A DNA stretch of 64,000 nucleotides from Isochrysis galbana (taxonomy: Eukaryota > Haptophyta > Isochrysidales > Isochrysidaceae): assembly GCA_018136815.1 (NCBI GenBank), contig CM030941.1:3851432-3915431 (forward strand), read 5' to 3'. Shown here one piece after another: positions 41,509 through 51,615 of this stretch. Position numbers and translations under genes: made by a program. Position 1 is the stretch's first letter, and each line of letters begins with the position of its first letter. The notes beneath the pieces were generated by a model that saw only the letters and a list, made by a program, of their open reading frames with translations, did no database searches and was not told where the DNA came from.

Positions 41509-43806
41509 CTAGTATACCGACTGAAATTGTGGAACGTCGGCATCATCCTCACTCTCAACATGATCACTTTCAGTGCGAGAGAAGCTGCGCGATCGCTTCT
41601 TGACGTTCACTTTTGCCAACCCCATGCGTGCACCCCACCAAAATGAGACCGAGAAAGAAGGTGTGAGGGATCTCACGTAGTGCCACCTGCAGCCACATGT
41701 CAATCAAATGTAGGCGATGAGTTGGGCAGCGGTGTCTCAATCGAGGCGTGGTTCTACCATTGCACAGCAATCCGGGGAAATCAAGACAGCCATCGTGGGC
41801 ATGCTGGGCCGCGTGCGCTGCGTGGCAAAGCGTACGCATGGCGTGGGATGTACAATCCGTCGCCGGGGCCAAGAACGCACTGCCAGAAGGGCGCCTCCCC
41901 AAAGCGTGGGAAGCGGTCCCTGTAGCTTCCTTCTGCGCCTTGCTTCAGTCCATTAGATCCAGCTTGCTCAAACTCGTCTAGATCCACCTGCGAAGAGTTG
42001 CAGCGGTCCCCGTCCATCGGATACAGCCGGTGGGTCTGATCCGATCCGTAGATGCGCACATACTTGTACCCTACCACCTGCAAGCACGTAAGAGGAGTTA
42101 AGTGGAAGAATTACCCCCTCCAAAGCAGAGACCCTGGGGCCTCAGGAGGCGAGCACGTACTTGCACTAGAATATTGTGATGGGGGTCATGGTGAAGTGGG
42201 GAGACCGTCCCAGCGGGTCCGAGCCAGGCGGCCATCAGCGGCGTTTCGTTGCGCGTCTCGCACCATCGGGGTGCCATCTCGTCTTCCGGAGCGAGCACCT
42301 TGCAGAACTCTGGGATCACGATGTCGCGACGCAGACTGGGCAGCTGTCGGTCGTGGCGCAAGGGATCGAAGGGCTCAACTGTTGCGGACGGCGAGGGAGA
42401 ATCTGAAGGAAAAGTCGACGCCACTCACCTGATCGAGCAATTGGTACTGCGCGAGATAAGCACAAACGCGTTCTTCGTCGGCAGGCTCGCCATCCTCATT
42501 GCACACAATGAACTCGTTGACGAAGTCAGCCAGACTCATTACTCTCCGATCCCACGAGCCGCCCAAGTAGCCGCGCGTTGCATCGCGCGCCGCAAAGGTT
42601 TCCACAGGTACCTGCATGACAGCGGTGCTCTGGCATCAGTACCTTGGCCCCTCGTCACCGGCCACGAGGGCATCACGATTGTGGGCTTGCTCACCAGCCG
42701 CGTGCCTCCGAGTTGCTTGAGGTATTCAAAGTCGGACCAGGCACGGAGGGTCATTGCCGGCCAGTCTCGTGCCAGTCCTGCCAGCACTACTGGCTCGGGA
42801 GGAGGACGCGAAGGCGCCAGGTACTGCGCGCGGAAGCGCGCAACAGAGAGGGATGACGTGGCAACACGCGGTACCTCTCGCACGCCTTGCCTTGCCGGTG
42901 CGTGCCGCGGGCACTCGTCTGCCCAACGCCGCCGCTCTGCCTCAAGCTCCTCCTCGCTCGCCGGACCCAGTGCTGCTGCGCGTACCCCAGACTTGGGGGG
43001 CGTCAGCGCTGGCGCGGCGCCCTGTAACCGTGTAGCCTCTTCGATGATTGGCGCCGCGTCAGCTGCCCACTCGTCAAGGCCGCCGCGTAGCAACGCGAGG
43101 TCGCATGCACGAAGCGCCGCGGCAGCTGCTTCAGCCGCCGTGGTGGCGGTCTTCCCGACTTCTGATCCCCACCCACCCGCCTCAAGAAGGCAGAGCTCGG
43201 CCCACCAGAGCGAGGCGAGCGCGTAGGCAGATCGTGCCGCCTCGCTGCTTTCCAGGAATGGGAATGTCGACTCGCGCGCTAGGTCAACAAGGTGGCGCGC
43301 CTCGGCTAACGTGCCAACAGGATCTTCAACTGCATCGTTTGCCACCGCCTTGTCAGAAAAACAAGAGACGCCTGGGCCTCTGCTGCCGCCAGCCATGATC
43401 TCGCCATTCACTTCCGCACTTGCACCACCCGTCTTCACGCCCCTGACCTTTGCACTTCGTTCTGAGCCCTTCCTGCGCAGCTCCACCCCGCTGCCGCCAG
43501 CCATCCCCTCTTGCCCGCCCTCCACCCCAGGCTTCCCATCGCTATGGGCTCCGCCAGCTTCCTGCCTCTTGGCTCCACTCCGCTCCGCTCCTCCCTCTCC
43601 CCCCCCTCGAAGCCACTCTTTCCCTGCCGCCGCTCCCTCTCTGCTCCGCCCTCTCGCTCGCGCCCAGCTGCCCTCGCTCCTTCTGGCTCTCGCAAGGGGG
43701 TTCGCATGCCAAGCTCTCGGCGCAGCCTGCCCATCGCACCGAGCCCCGCGCGCATCGCTGCCTCCACGCCCGCCTCGAGAAGGCCGTCGAGCGCCTCGAG
43801 CGCCAT
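41509..43806 (-). CDS. KDM8: KDM8/JMJD5-like JmjC-domain hydroxylase
   Basis: Exons on the minus strand, 5' to 3': an N-terminal part (43806 to 42695, with an intron probably around 43390-43455), 42611-42429, 42343-42161, 42077-41836 and 41686-41509; the last four joins keep frame. The C-terminal half follows human KDM8 closely: PVVLAGLARDWPAMTLRAWS, VETFAARDATRGYLGGSWDR, CAYLAQYQLLDQ, then the JmjC core TVSPLHHDPHHNILVQ with the Fe ligands H-x-D, YKYVRIYGSDQTHRLYP, and WHYVRSLTPSFSVSFWW with the distal His. JMJD5 is a 2-oxoglutarate-dependent hydroxylase (arginyl hydroxylation, also reported histone roles). The N-terminus (MALEALDGLLEAGVEAAMRA) and a helical region resemble its N-terminal domain, but the exact start and first intron are uncertain. 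Confidence 0.9.
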
Positions 43807-44370
43807 CGACGCGCCGCCGCCGCACTCTCTCACCGTTAGAACGCATATATAGCCTCATTGCACAATATCTTGGTCCTCTCTCTCTCTTACACTTAATTAA
43901 CCCTGCAACCTGCAACCTGCAAACCCCGCGCTGGCGTACGCCGTGCTTCTCCGCAAGTGCGACGCCACCTTCGCGGCTTACGTGCCCGGCTTCGCCAAAG
44001 ACTCCGCCTCGATGGACCGGGACCGGCTCTTAGCTTGTGAAGGCTGCTCCAATCTCTTCGAGATTCGAGTCGCTGTCGTTGTCGCTGTCGTTGTCCAAAG
44101 AATTATTTTTGGTGCACGCGTACGCGTACGTCCGCAAGATGGGTGACGCGAAGGTGGATGCCACGACGAACAACCTACTTTTCTAAGTGGGGGTCAATGG
44201 GGGCCTCGCGCCCCACTCACTCCGATGCAGACACGCTCCTCCTAGGTGGGCCTGCACAAACAACAAACAACCAACCTCAGCCACTGCCACTACCACTGCG
44301 TCCTCAAGCTCAAGCCCTGTTGTCAACATCAACCTCAACTTGGGTGGATCTGAAACATCCAGGTAAAACT
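43807..44370. other. intergenic with possible exon debris and dispersed repeat
   Basis: The plus frame near 43930-44080 reads ALAYAVLLRKCDATFAAYVP then GFAKDSASMDRD, which looks protein-like but has no partner exon. 44180-44285 matches 12045-12135 (dispersed repeat TCAATGGGGGCCTCGCGCCC). Confidence 0.35.
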
Positions 44371-44757
44371 CTCGTAAAAGAGAGAAGCGGATGGGTCACT
44401 ACGTTGAGTCCTGCGGTCCGCCGCACCGACCGCCGATTCTACTCCTTCTCGTCCGGACGGGTGTGGTCGTGTGGTCAAAATCCTGTCTCATTCCCCGTCG
44501 ATATTCTCGTTGTTTCTCGTCGTTTCTCGCTCCTTCTCCTTCTCGCTTTCTTCCGTTTGGCTCCGCCCACCCACCTTGTTCTGTTCTTAGGTTTCCCCCG
44601 TCACTGCCTATTCGTTCGCGATCTTATCGTTTGCCGTCACTCTGCCACGGGCCCTACTCGTTACATCGTCGATTCCGCTCTCGTATCGCTTCACCGTCGA
44701 GCACAAACCAGGAGCGAACCACAAAGATGCTGATGGCCTATCACGCTTGGTATAAGG
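44371..44757 (+). mobile_element. Ty3/gypsy RNase H 3' shard
   Basis: In the plus frame starting near 44687 the sequence reads RFTVEHKPGANHKDADGLSR then LV and stop, matching RFTVEHKPGANHSDADAVSR in the gypsy copy at 34.4-36.4 kb but on the opposite strand and with different residues, so it is a separate, more diverged element. Upstream sequence to about 44371 keeps no clear RT motif. The rest of pol is lost. Confidence 0.7.
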
Positions 44758-45489
44758 CCTGTAACCACTTGGATTTGGGACTAACGACTAACCGGATATT
44801 GTGGGTAGTTCACCGCCCCCTATCTATCCCCTATCTAGTTAGATAGTGATAGTTACAGATGGCTCCCTGGGTAGCTAGGTATTCTGGGTATCCCGATACC
44901 ATAGATATACTACTATTAACTACTATAGATATTATATTATAATATTATATAGTTATATATATACGTATAGTGCGTGCGTGCGTGTGCGTGCGTAAGCGTG
45001 TGTGCCCCTACATAGACATATACGGCCGCAAGCCGCAAGCGGAGCCTCTTTTTTCCCCCGATGGTATCGCTTCCCCCCCGCCTTCATTTTACTTATTTTG
45101 CGGCGGGCTGTCCGTTTTGAGAGGCGGGAGCCCGGCGCGAGGCGGCAGGCGGGAGGGAGGTGAACCTGTCTGTCGCCAAAGAAGATGCTGCTGTGGGCAT
45201 GCGGCCGTCAGACAGTTGCTGCCGGCTGATGGCCAGCGGCGGGAGTCATTCTGCGGACCAGGCTCGGCACCCCACGCATCCACTCTGCGTGGCCACGTGT
45301 GCTGCTAGTTGCTGGCAGCGCGCTGGCATTAACGCTGCAAGGGCACGACACCGCCAGCTGCGCTAGGCGCGGCCAATACCAATACAAAGCACCCGAGCCT
45401 GTCTTCGGCGCGCGCGCACTGCTGTACGGCGCTCTCCGTTAGGGTTTCTCTCTTCTTTCCTCGCGGGACGCTCGATCCGAGCAGGGGGG
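44758..45489. other. intergenic, AT-rich patch
   Basis: 44820-44990 is AT-rich with TATA-like dinucleotide runs and a GTGC(G)-rich tract near 44968-45000. No gene recognised. Confidence 0.35.
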
Positions 45490-46275
45490 TGTCGCATTCG
45501 CGAATCGACGCTCGTTAGTTAGGCTTCTCTTCGTCGTTCGGTATTATCGTTATGATTCTCTCGCTCTCTGTCGCATCCGCGATCGAGCTTTTTTTTTTTA
45601 GAAGCTGTTTGCGTTTCTATGTCCCCTAGGGGAGAGAGGGGGGAGGGCTTCCGCGGGGGAGCCGGGGAGAGGAGAGGAGAAGGGAGGGGGGGCGGACCGA
45701 TACGGGACGATACGGGAAGAAGGGAGCTGGGGCGCGGCGACGGAGAGGGAGTCGCGCGGGAAGACCTAAAAATGGAACATACGAGGGGGAAGTGTACAAG
45801 GCCCCCCCCTTTACCCGCGACAGAGTGTTTTCCTGGGTGTCTGTGTCCGTCGGCTTGTCGTCAGTCGTCATCCGTCGCTCTGGCTCTCGTCGCTCTCGCT
45901 CTCGTAACACCCATACCCTACAGTCTCGCCTCTCCTCACCAACTTCTGCCAACACAGCCCTCCTCTCACTCGCCCTCGCCTCTCGCCGCTCGTTCGATGT
46001 CGCTCTCGCCGCCGTCCTCGCCCTCGCCCAAGCCCGCTTGCCCGCCTTCCTCTGTTGACGGGCTTCAGCTTTAGCCCGTCAGCACCTCCGACCTCCGAAG
46101 TCGTCTCCTCCGCCGCGCCTGCCGCCGGCATGCCTCCTTCCTCATTGCCCTCGGGCCCTATGGCCTATGTATGGGCCATCCCAATTCGTCAGGGTGTAGA
46201 AAGTATGCTACATGTAGGTAGTGGTTCCATTCGCCGCGAGTGCGGTAAGAATATTATGAAGTTTTTTTGTCTATT
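45490..46275 (+). mobile_element. LTR-like element copy A (inverted pair with copy B)
   Basis: Preceded by a purine run (GCAGGGGGG) and starting TGTCGCATTCGCGAATCGAC at 45490, like an LTR after a polypurine tract. A second block from about 45822 (CAGAGTGTTTTCCTGGGTGT) through CTCGTCGCTCTCGCTCTCGT to about 46180 has low coding content. Both blocks recur, in the same order but on the other strand, at 49748-49640 and 49209-48840. A tail GTGGTTCCATTCGCCGCGAG..GAATATT..TTTTTTT lies at 46207-46270. Confidence 0.6.
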
Positions 46276-46483
46276 GCAGCAACTATATGATCTATAATCG
46301 CGAAAGGGTACATCGAACCTGAATACCAAAGCTATTGTAATAGGCACGAAAAAGCGCACACGAGGAAAATTACGAGTAAAGACACCATTGTCCTCCTTGG
46401 GATACCTTGGCATGGGCATGGAGCACGCGTTTGCTGCCCGCAAGGTTGAATACCTGGGTGCCTTCATACAGCAATGCTCAATG

Positions 46484-48048
46484 CTACCACCATGCTTGGC
46501 CCAAGCAGGCCATCCGCAAACCGCAAAAGAAGCAAGTGGGGTCGATCAAATCTAGGCGCTCCGTCTCTTTCTCAAGGTGCTGCTTCTCATTGGTGACATC
46601 GTCGCTGGCATTGTACCCCACCTCGTATCCCTCCTCAATTGAGTCTGTTGTGCTGCTCCGGTCGTCGGCTGACGGGGTGATTCTGTTCGCTGACCGTTGC
46701 ATGAGTGCAGCTCTGCGCGCCTGGAACACTGCAAGGATGGCTAGCCCAAACAGCGTGACCAAGACGCCCCCGGTCCAAAATATGACGGTTTCTGATGCGG
46801 TCATCATCTCGAATTCGCCAAAGATTAGTCCACCGACTGAGGCTGTCAACACGATGGACATCACAGTGTAGCACGGCAGGACGTAATTGGTGCCACCAGC
46901 ACCCATAGTTGTGTTTAACGTGTAAATTTGCAGGGCAGCACAAGGGAAGAGGAATACGGCTGAGATCCAAACAAATGGGTAGCGAATTACGGCATCATCA
47001 CCACCGATCAGCCGCCGTAAAGCTGTCATGATGATCTTGAACATGGACAGACTGTAGCTTGCCAAGAAGGCTGAGGCGGTGCCGGAGAGTGGCGCGCTGA
47101 TTGGATGGTGTGGGCCTGGACGGTACTTGCCGAGTCGGCGATCAAAGGTATGCAGCGCTGTCCAGCCAAGAGAAATGGTCGTGCCTACAAAGAAGTACAC
47201 GATATGGGCCCACGACAGAAGTCTCCAGGATGTTGCATACAGGTCTGGCTGGCCGTCCGAGGATGGACCGAACACCGCAGCGACAGCAACACCAGCACAT
47301 GTGATAAGCAACCCGCATGCCTCGATGGGCGTGGGCCTCTCGCGCTTTATGCCAAACAGGCCGACCCACGCAAAGCACGCGCCGAAAACAATAGTCAGTC
47401 CCGAGATTGGAGAGAGCAGAGAGAGGGGACAGAGGGCGAGTGCAACCGATGTGAGGCCCACCTCGAAGATCATGTTGGTCCATGAGCCGATGAAGAACAG
47501 CTTGCGCTGGCAGAATGGCAAGTGCCCTTCCTTCTCGGTCGACAGCCGGATGATCTACGAAGACAGGTTTGAGGACGGCAAGGTTGCGATGCGGACGCTT
47601 CGCTCTACTCACCCTGACCCTGGCTAACTCCCCCCTTCTCTGGGCCCACAGTGGGGGTGAAAGGGGAGCAAAAAGGGCGCAGGGATAGAGAGGTTGGTGG
47701 GTGGGAGACGTGAGACGTTGAGGCAGGACTAGGGAGATCAAGAGAGAAGGGAGGAAGAGAGAGAGGGCCAGGGGAGGGAGATAGGGAGGGAGGGAGAGGG
47801 GAAGAGAGGGAGGGCAGGAGGGAATGAGGGAGGGATGGAGGGAGGAGATAGGGAGGGAGGGAGAGGGGAAGAGAGGGAGGGCAGGAGGGAATGAGGGAGG
47901 GATGGAGGGAGGGAGCGGGAGGGAGGGAGAGCGGGAGAGGGCTGCGCACCATCAGTGCTGCGCACGAGCCAAAGGCGGAGAGGACGCCGCTTGAGAAGCC
48001 GACCCAGACCAGAGGGTCGGACGTGTCGACCGCATCCGACTCGGACAT
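46484..48048 (-). CDS. NIPA-type magnesium transporter, two exons
   Basis: Exon 1 48048-47950 (MSESDAVDTSDPLVWVGFSS through CAALM) joins exon 2 47554-46484 across a GT-AG intron of 395 nt, giving 389 residues. The protein is a multi-span membrane protein with about eight or nine hydrophobic helices: for example MIFEVGLTSVALALCPLSLL, EACGLLITCAGVAVAAVFG, IVYFFVGTTISLG, FVWISAVFLFPCAALQIYTL, YVLPCYTVMSIVLTASVGGL and FWTGGVLVTLFGLAILAVFQ. The order, and the motif TNYVLPCYTVMSIVLTASVG-GLIFGEF, fit the NIPA/DUF803 Mg transporter family of the drug/metabolite transporter superfamily. The C-terminal ~75 residues are a Ser/Glu-rich cytoplasmic tail. An ATG was preferred over the in-frame GTG 15 nt upstream. 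Family call is from helix pattern and motif. Confidence 0.75.
47700..47930. repeat. purine-rich intronic duplication
   Basis: Within the NIPA intron, a segment GATAGGGAGGGAGGGAGAGG..GATGGAGGGAGG of about 67 bp is repeated in tandem near 47779 and 47847. On the coding strand it is a CT-rich tract. Confidence 0.8.
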
Positions 48049-48059
48049 TGCGCACTTCG

Positions 48060-48095
48060 CCACCCGGCGAAGGGGAGAGGAGGGGGGAGGGGGGG

Positions 48096-48131
<36 letters not shown>

Positions 48132-48138
48132 GCGAGAG

Positions 48139-48194
<56 letters not shown>

Positions 48195-48600
48195 AAGGGT
48201 AGAGAGGGGAAGGAAGGGGCAGCAGGGGAAGAGAAGGTAGGGCGCAGAGAGGGGGCAGAGAGGGATCTCTCTCTCTCTCTCTCCTCGCCGCGGTTGTTCC
48301 ACGATCTGAACGGTTTCATTCGTTTGAGCGCCGCGATATAGTCCCGATGAAACGATCGAGGAAGCAGCAGAGACGCAGAAGAAGAAGAAAGAAAAAGGAC
48401 GAGGAGAGAGAGACAGCGTCTCTCTCGCAGCGGAGAGAATCTCTACTGCAGGCAGTCGAATTCTTTTTTGTCTCCGCCAACTCGTCCCTTCAAAGGCATT
48501 CGAGGTGGTTCTGGAGGGTTTTCTTTTTCTTTTTTTTTGGGGGGGGGGGGGGGGGAGCGGCGCTGGTTCGTGGCGGGGGGGGGGGGACTAGGCTCTGACC
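48060..48600. repeat. (GA)n, GAGC and poly-G tracts
   Basis: (GA)n with (GAGC) interruptions runs from about 48097 to 48192; further purine tracts and poly-G at about 48537-48555 and 48579-48588 follow. On the coding strand of the NIPA gene these are CT/poly-C tracts upstream of its start codon. Confidence 0.9.
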
Positions 48601-48839
48601 AGAATCTGTACATCTCGTAAGAGTACTACTCTACATGAAGTATTTGGGAACCCGGCTGAAAATCGTTGTAAAACGCGCTCGTCTTGAGTCTTGAGGGGAC
48701 CTCGGAAAAATGATAACGTAAAACGCACGAACGGTGTAAAACCGATTTGTCTTGTGGGGGGGGTAAATAAAGCCCTTACCCTTACCCCCATCAGGCATAA
48801 GGGCCTTGCACAAGGGCACCGGGACACATAAGGCCATAG

Positions 48840-49748
48840 GCCGCTGGCAAGCAGCAAGCTGGCAAGCACCTCGACGGTGGCAATGAGGAAGGAGGCTTGC
48901 CGGCGGTAGGCGCGGCGGAGGAGACGACTTCAGAGGTGCTGACGGGCTGAAGCCCGTCAGCAGAGGAAGGCGGGCAGGCGGGCTTGGGCGAGGGCGAGGA
49001 CGGCGGCGAGAACGACATCGAGCGAGCGGCGAGAGGCGAGGGCGAGTGAGAGGAGTGCTGTGGTGGCAGGGGCTGGCGAGGCGAGGAGGGATTGTAGGGT
49101 ATGAGTGTTACGAGAGCGAGAGCGACGAGAGCGAGAGCGACGAGAGCGAGAGCGACGGATGACGACTGACGACAAACCGACGGACACAGACACCCAGGAA
49201 AACACTCTGACACTCGCCCCACGACTTTCTCACATAACTCGACTGAAATCAAACTCAAACAAACACTCCGATCAGCAGACAACGACGGACGACGGACGAC
49301 GATCAAAGGGCGATCTGTCGGCGATCTCGTCTGGAACGGGGATCGCACCATAACGGAAACGAGGGGCAATCTTGCTACGCAGGATTCCAAGAGACATATC
49401 GATTACGACGAGAGAAGTGCGATTTGCCTAAGGGGGAGATACGAGGAAGTCGAAGTCGCAAATTAAGACACATGATTGCCCCCAGAAGCAGATAGAGAAA
49501 CGCAGGGGAGATAGCAAATTAAACCTATTTGCGAGGCGCCTGGGAGGAAGAAAGGTGGGGAAACTTCCCTTCTCTTTCGAGAGAAAGAGAGAGGGCGCGA
49601 GGGCGCTCCACAACCCAAGATCCAATGCATCCAAGCGAAGCTTTTGACCGAGAACGTGAGAAAGCAGAGAATTATAACGATAAATGCCGAACGACGAAGA
49701 GAAGAGAGAAGAGCGACGCCTAACGAGTGTCGATTCCCGAATGCGACA
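48840..49748 (-). mobile_element. LTR-like element copy B (inverse of copy A)
   Basis: On the minus strand starts TGTCGCATTCGGGAATCGAC at 49748, continues with CACTCGTTAGG and CTCTTCGTCGTTCGGCATTT, and later carries the block CAGAGTGTTTTCCTGGGTGT (49209) to about 48840. Same order as copy A. The piece between differs in length (about 540 versus 330 bp). Together the copies bracket the NIPA gene in inverted orientation. Confidence 0.6.
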
Positions 49749-50121
49749 GTAGGCCTCGAATGCGTTTGAAGTGTATTTGGCCGGCGGCCAAATACATTCC
49801 GAATTCGGCTGTCTTTGCAGGCCCCAGCACCGTCTTGTTCCCGTCTAGGCCTATTCTTCTATTCCTACCATGTTTTGCCCGAGTGACCCCAGCGCCTTCC
49901 CTTTTTGATTCCCTCCCCCCCCCCCCCGCGCGCCGTCTTCTTTCCGATTCTCTCCCCCTCCTCCTCGCCCCCCCCCCCCCCTTTCCCCCCCCCCTCTCGC
50001 TCCGTTTCTCTCTCACACATCATCTCTTTCTCCCTCCCTCTCTCCTCTTTCTCTCCAAGGAAAGGTTACTTCCGCCCTGTGGCACGCAACCGATCGGTCC
50101 TCCTCTCCTCCAACCGACTCG
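49749..50121. other. CT/poly-C-rich 5' flank of TIR-like/TPR gene
   Basis: From about 49900 to 50065 the plus strand is almost all pyrimidine, with poly-C runs at about 49914-49927, 49969-49982 and 49986-49994; the start codon follows at 50122. Confidence 0.6.
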
Positions 50122-51615
50122 ATGGGCTCCACCTGCAGTCAGCTGTGCGCGGGCGAGGGGCGGGGCGACGAGCCGATCGAGGACAAGTTCACCGCCCTCG
50201 CACGCAACTCCGCGAGCAGCGTGCCTGACGTGCTGCCCGGCGCGCGGCCGAGCGCAGAGAGGGCGGAGGCGGCTGCGCAAGCGCCCCCCAGTGCTCTTGC
50301 TGGAGAGATCGCCCCTGTCCCCGCGGCCGAGGGCGCCGAAGGCGCGGCACCGGCTCAGGAGCAAGAGGCCGCCACCGACCTCGGGCCGGAGAGCGCTCCG
50401 CTCGGCCTCTGGGATCGGCTCCAGCAGCTGGCGCCCCCTCCGCAGTTGCCAGCGCCGAGAGTCGAGATTGGCGATCTCGTCACTCTCCAAGGTGTGGCAA
50501 AGCGCCCAGAGCTGGATGGGAAGGGCGCCACAGTGCTTCCAAGCCCGTCCGCGGACGCGCTCGAGCTCGAGCTCGAAGGTGCCGAGCGCGAACGACTTTG
50601 CGTACCGAGAGAGACAGCCACCAAACTCCCGGGCTTCCCCGAGATGGGAGTCTCACTCGCCTTCCTGCGCGAGTTCCGCAAAGTGTACAAAGATCGCGTG
50701 CAAGGAAAGACGACGGCTGAGGTGTGTGAAAATATTATCAAGCCTCTCACGAGATCGGCGCAATCGGCGCTCGTCGATGCGCTGCAACGTCCAGAGATGG
50801 GCAGCCTCGGGAACAAGGAGCATTTCACTGGCCGCGCCACCATCTTTGTGAGCCACGCTTGGAAGTACAAGTTTGAGCAGCTCATCGACGCGCTAGAGGC
50901 GTATGCGGAGTTGCTGGGCGATCTTGAAGCGGCCCGCCTTTGGCTCGATGTGTTTGTGGTCAACCAGCACGCGAGTGTGGATAAGCCAAAGATTTGGTGG
51001 ACGAAAACCTTTCAGAACGCAATTAGGAGCATTGGCCGGACCTGCCTTGTGCTCTCGCCCTGGAATGCCCTGATTCCTCTGACTCGGGCATGGTGCATCT
51101 GGGAGATGGCCTCCGTCGCCCAGACCAAGACGATGCTGGACATCGCACTCAGTGTTGATGAGTCTGCGGACTTTGAGCGAGCGCTTCAGAAGGACTTTAA
51201 GTCGATCGCAAGCTCTCTCTCGCGCATCGACGTTCACCGGGCGGAGGCCTGTTATCAGTCTGACAAGGAGATGATCCTCAACGCGGCGGAGTCTACGGTG
51301 GGTCTGAGCAAGCTGAACGAGCAAGTGCTGGGCCTGATGCGCGAATGGCTCGCCCAGGCCGGAAGGGATGCCTTGGCCAAGCTGCCAGAGGAGGAAAGGG
51401 GCACCTCATCACTTTTGTGCAACTTGGCAGGACATCTACTGGATCAGGGCCATCTCTCCGAGAGCGAAAGGCTTTTGAGAGAGAGCGTGGCGGCGAGACG
51501 GAGGCATTCGGAGGAGCGCGGCGGCACGCTCGAGGCGACGCGCGAGGTGCTGGGAGCGCAGCACCCGGACACGCTGACCTCAATGAACAACCTGGCGAGC
51601 GTGTTGTACGATTAG
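50122..51615 (+). CDS. N-myristoylation-motif, SH3-like, TIR-like domain protein with TPRs (stops early)
   Basis: ATG 50122 to an in-frame TAG at 51613-51615, 497 residues. The N-terminus MGSTCSQLC fits an N-myristoylation site with adjacent cysteines for palmitoylation, so membrane attachment is likely. Residues ~113-165 (VEIGDLVTLQGVAKRPELDG..) resemble an SH3-like beta-barrel of the R-P-E-L-x-G-K type. Residues ~237-390 form a TIR-like domain: ATIFVSHAWKYKFEQLIDAL, LWLDVFVVNQH, SIGRTCLVLSPWNALIPLTR and AWCIWEMASV. The Trp-Cys-x2-Glu motif (E328) sits where TIR NADases have their catalytic Glu. TPR-type repeats of the kinesin-light-chain class begin at ~425 (AQHPDTLTSMNNLASVLYD). The TAG replaces the Gln of the DQGKL repeat motif and the repeats go on in the same frame beyond it. 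Function is inferred: signalling or immunity-like. Confidence 0.8.
   Translation: MGSTCSQLCAGEGRGDEPIEDKFTALARNSASSVPDVLPGARPSAERAEAAAQAPPSALAGEIAPVPAAEGAEGAAPAQEQEAATDLGPESAPLGLWDRLQQLAPPPQLPAPRVEIGDLVTLQGVAKRPELDGKGATVLPSPSADALELELEGAERERLCVPRETATKLPGFPEMGVSLAFLREFRKVYKDRVQGKTTAEVCENIIKPLTRSAQSALVDALQRPEMGSLGNKEHFTGRATIFVSHAWKYKFEQLIDALEAYAELLGDLEAARLWLDVFVVNQHASVDKPKIWWTKTFQNAIRSIGRTCLVLSPWNALIPLTRAWCIWEMASVAQTKTMLDIALSVDESADFERALQKDFKSIASSLSRIDVHRAEACYQSDKEMILNAAESTVGLSKLNEQVLGLMREWLAQAGRDALAKLPEEERGTSSLLCNLAGHLLDQGHLSESERLLRESVAARRRHSEERGGTLEATREVLGAQHPDTLTSMNNLASVLYD

Noticed and set aside
41697-41950. Plus-strand ORFs across the KDM8 region
   Set aside because: They are antisense shadows and introns of the minus-strand JmjC gene.
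51613-51615. TAG as a reassigned glutamine codon
   Set aside because: LTA4H and LpxA both end at conserved positions with TAG, so TAG is a normal stop here.
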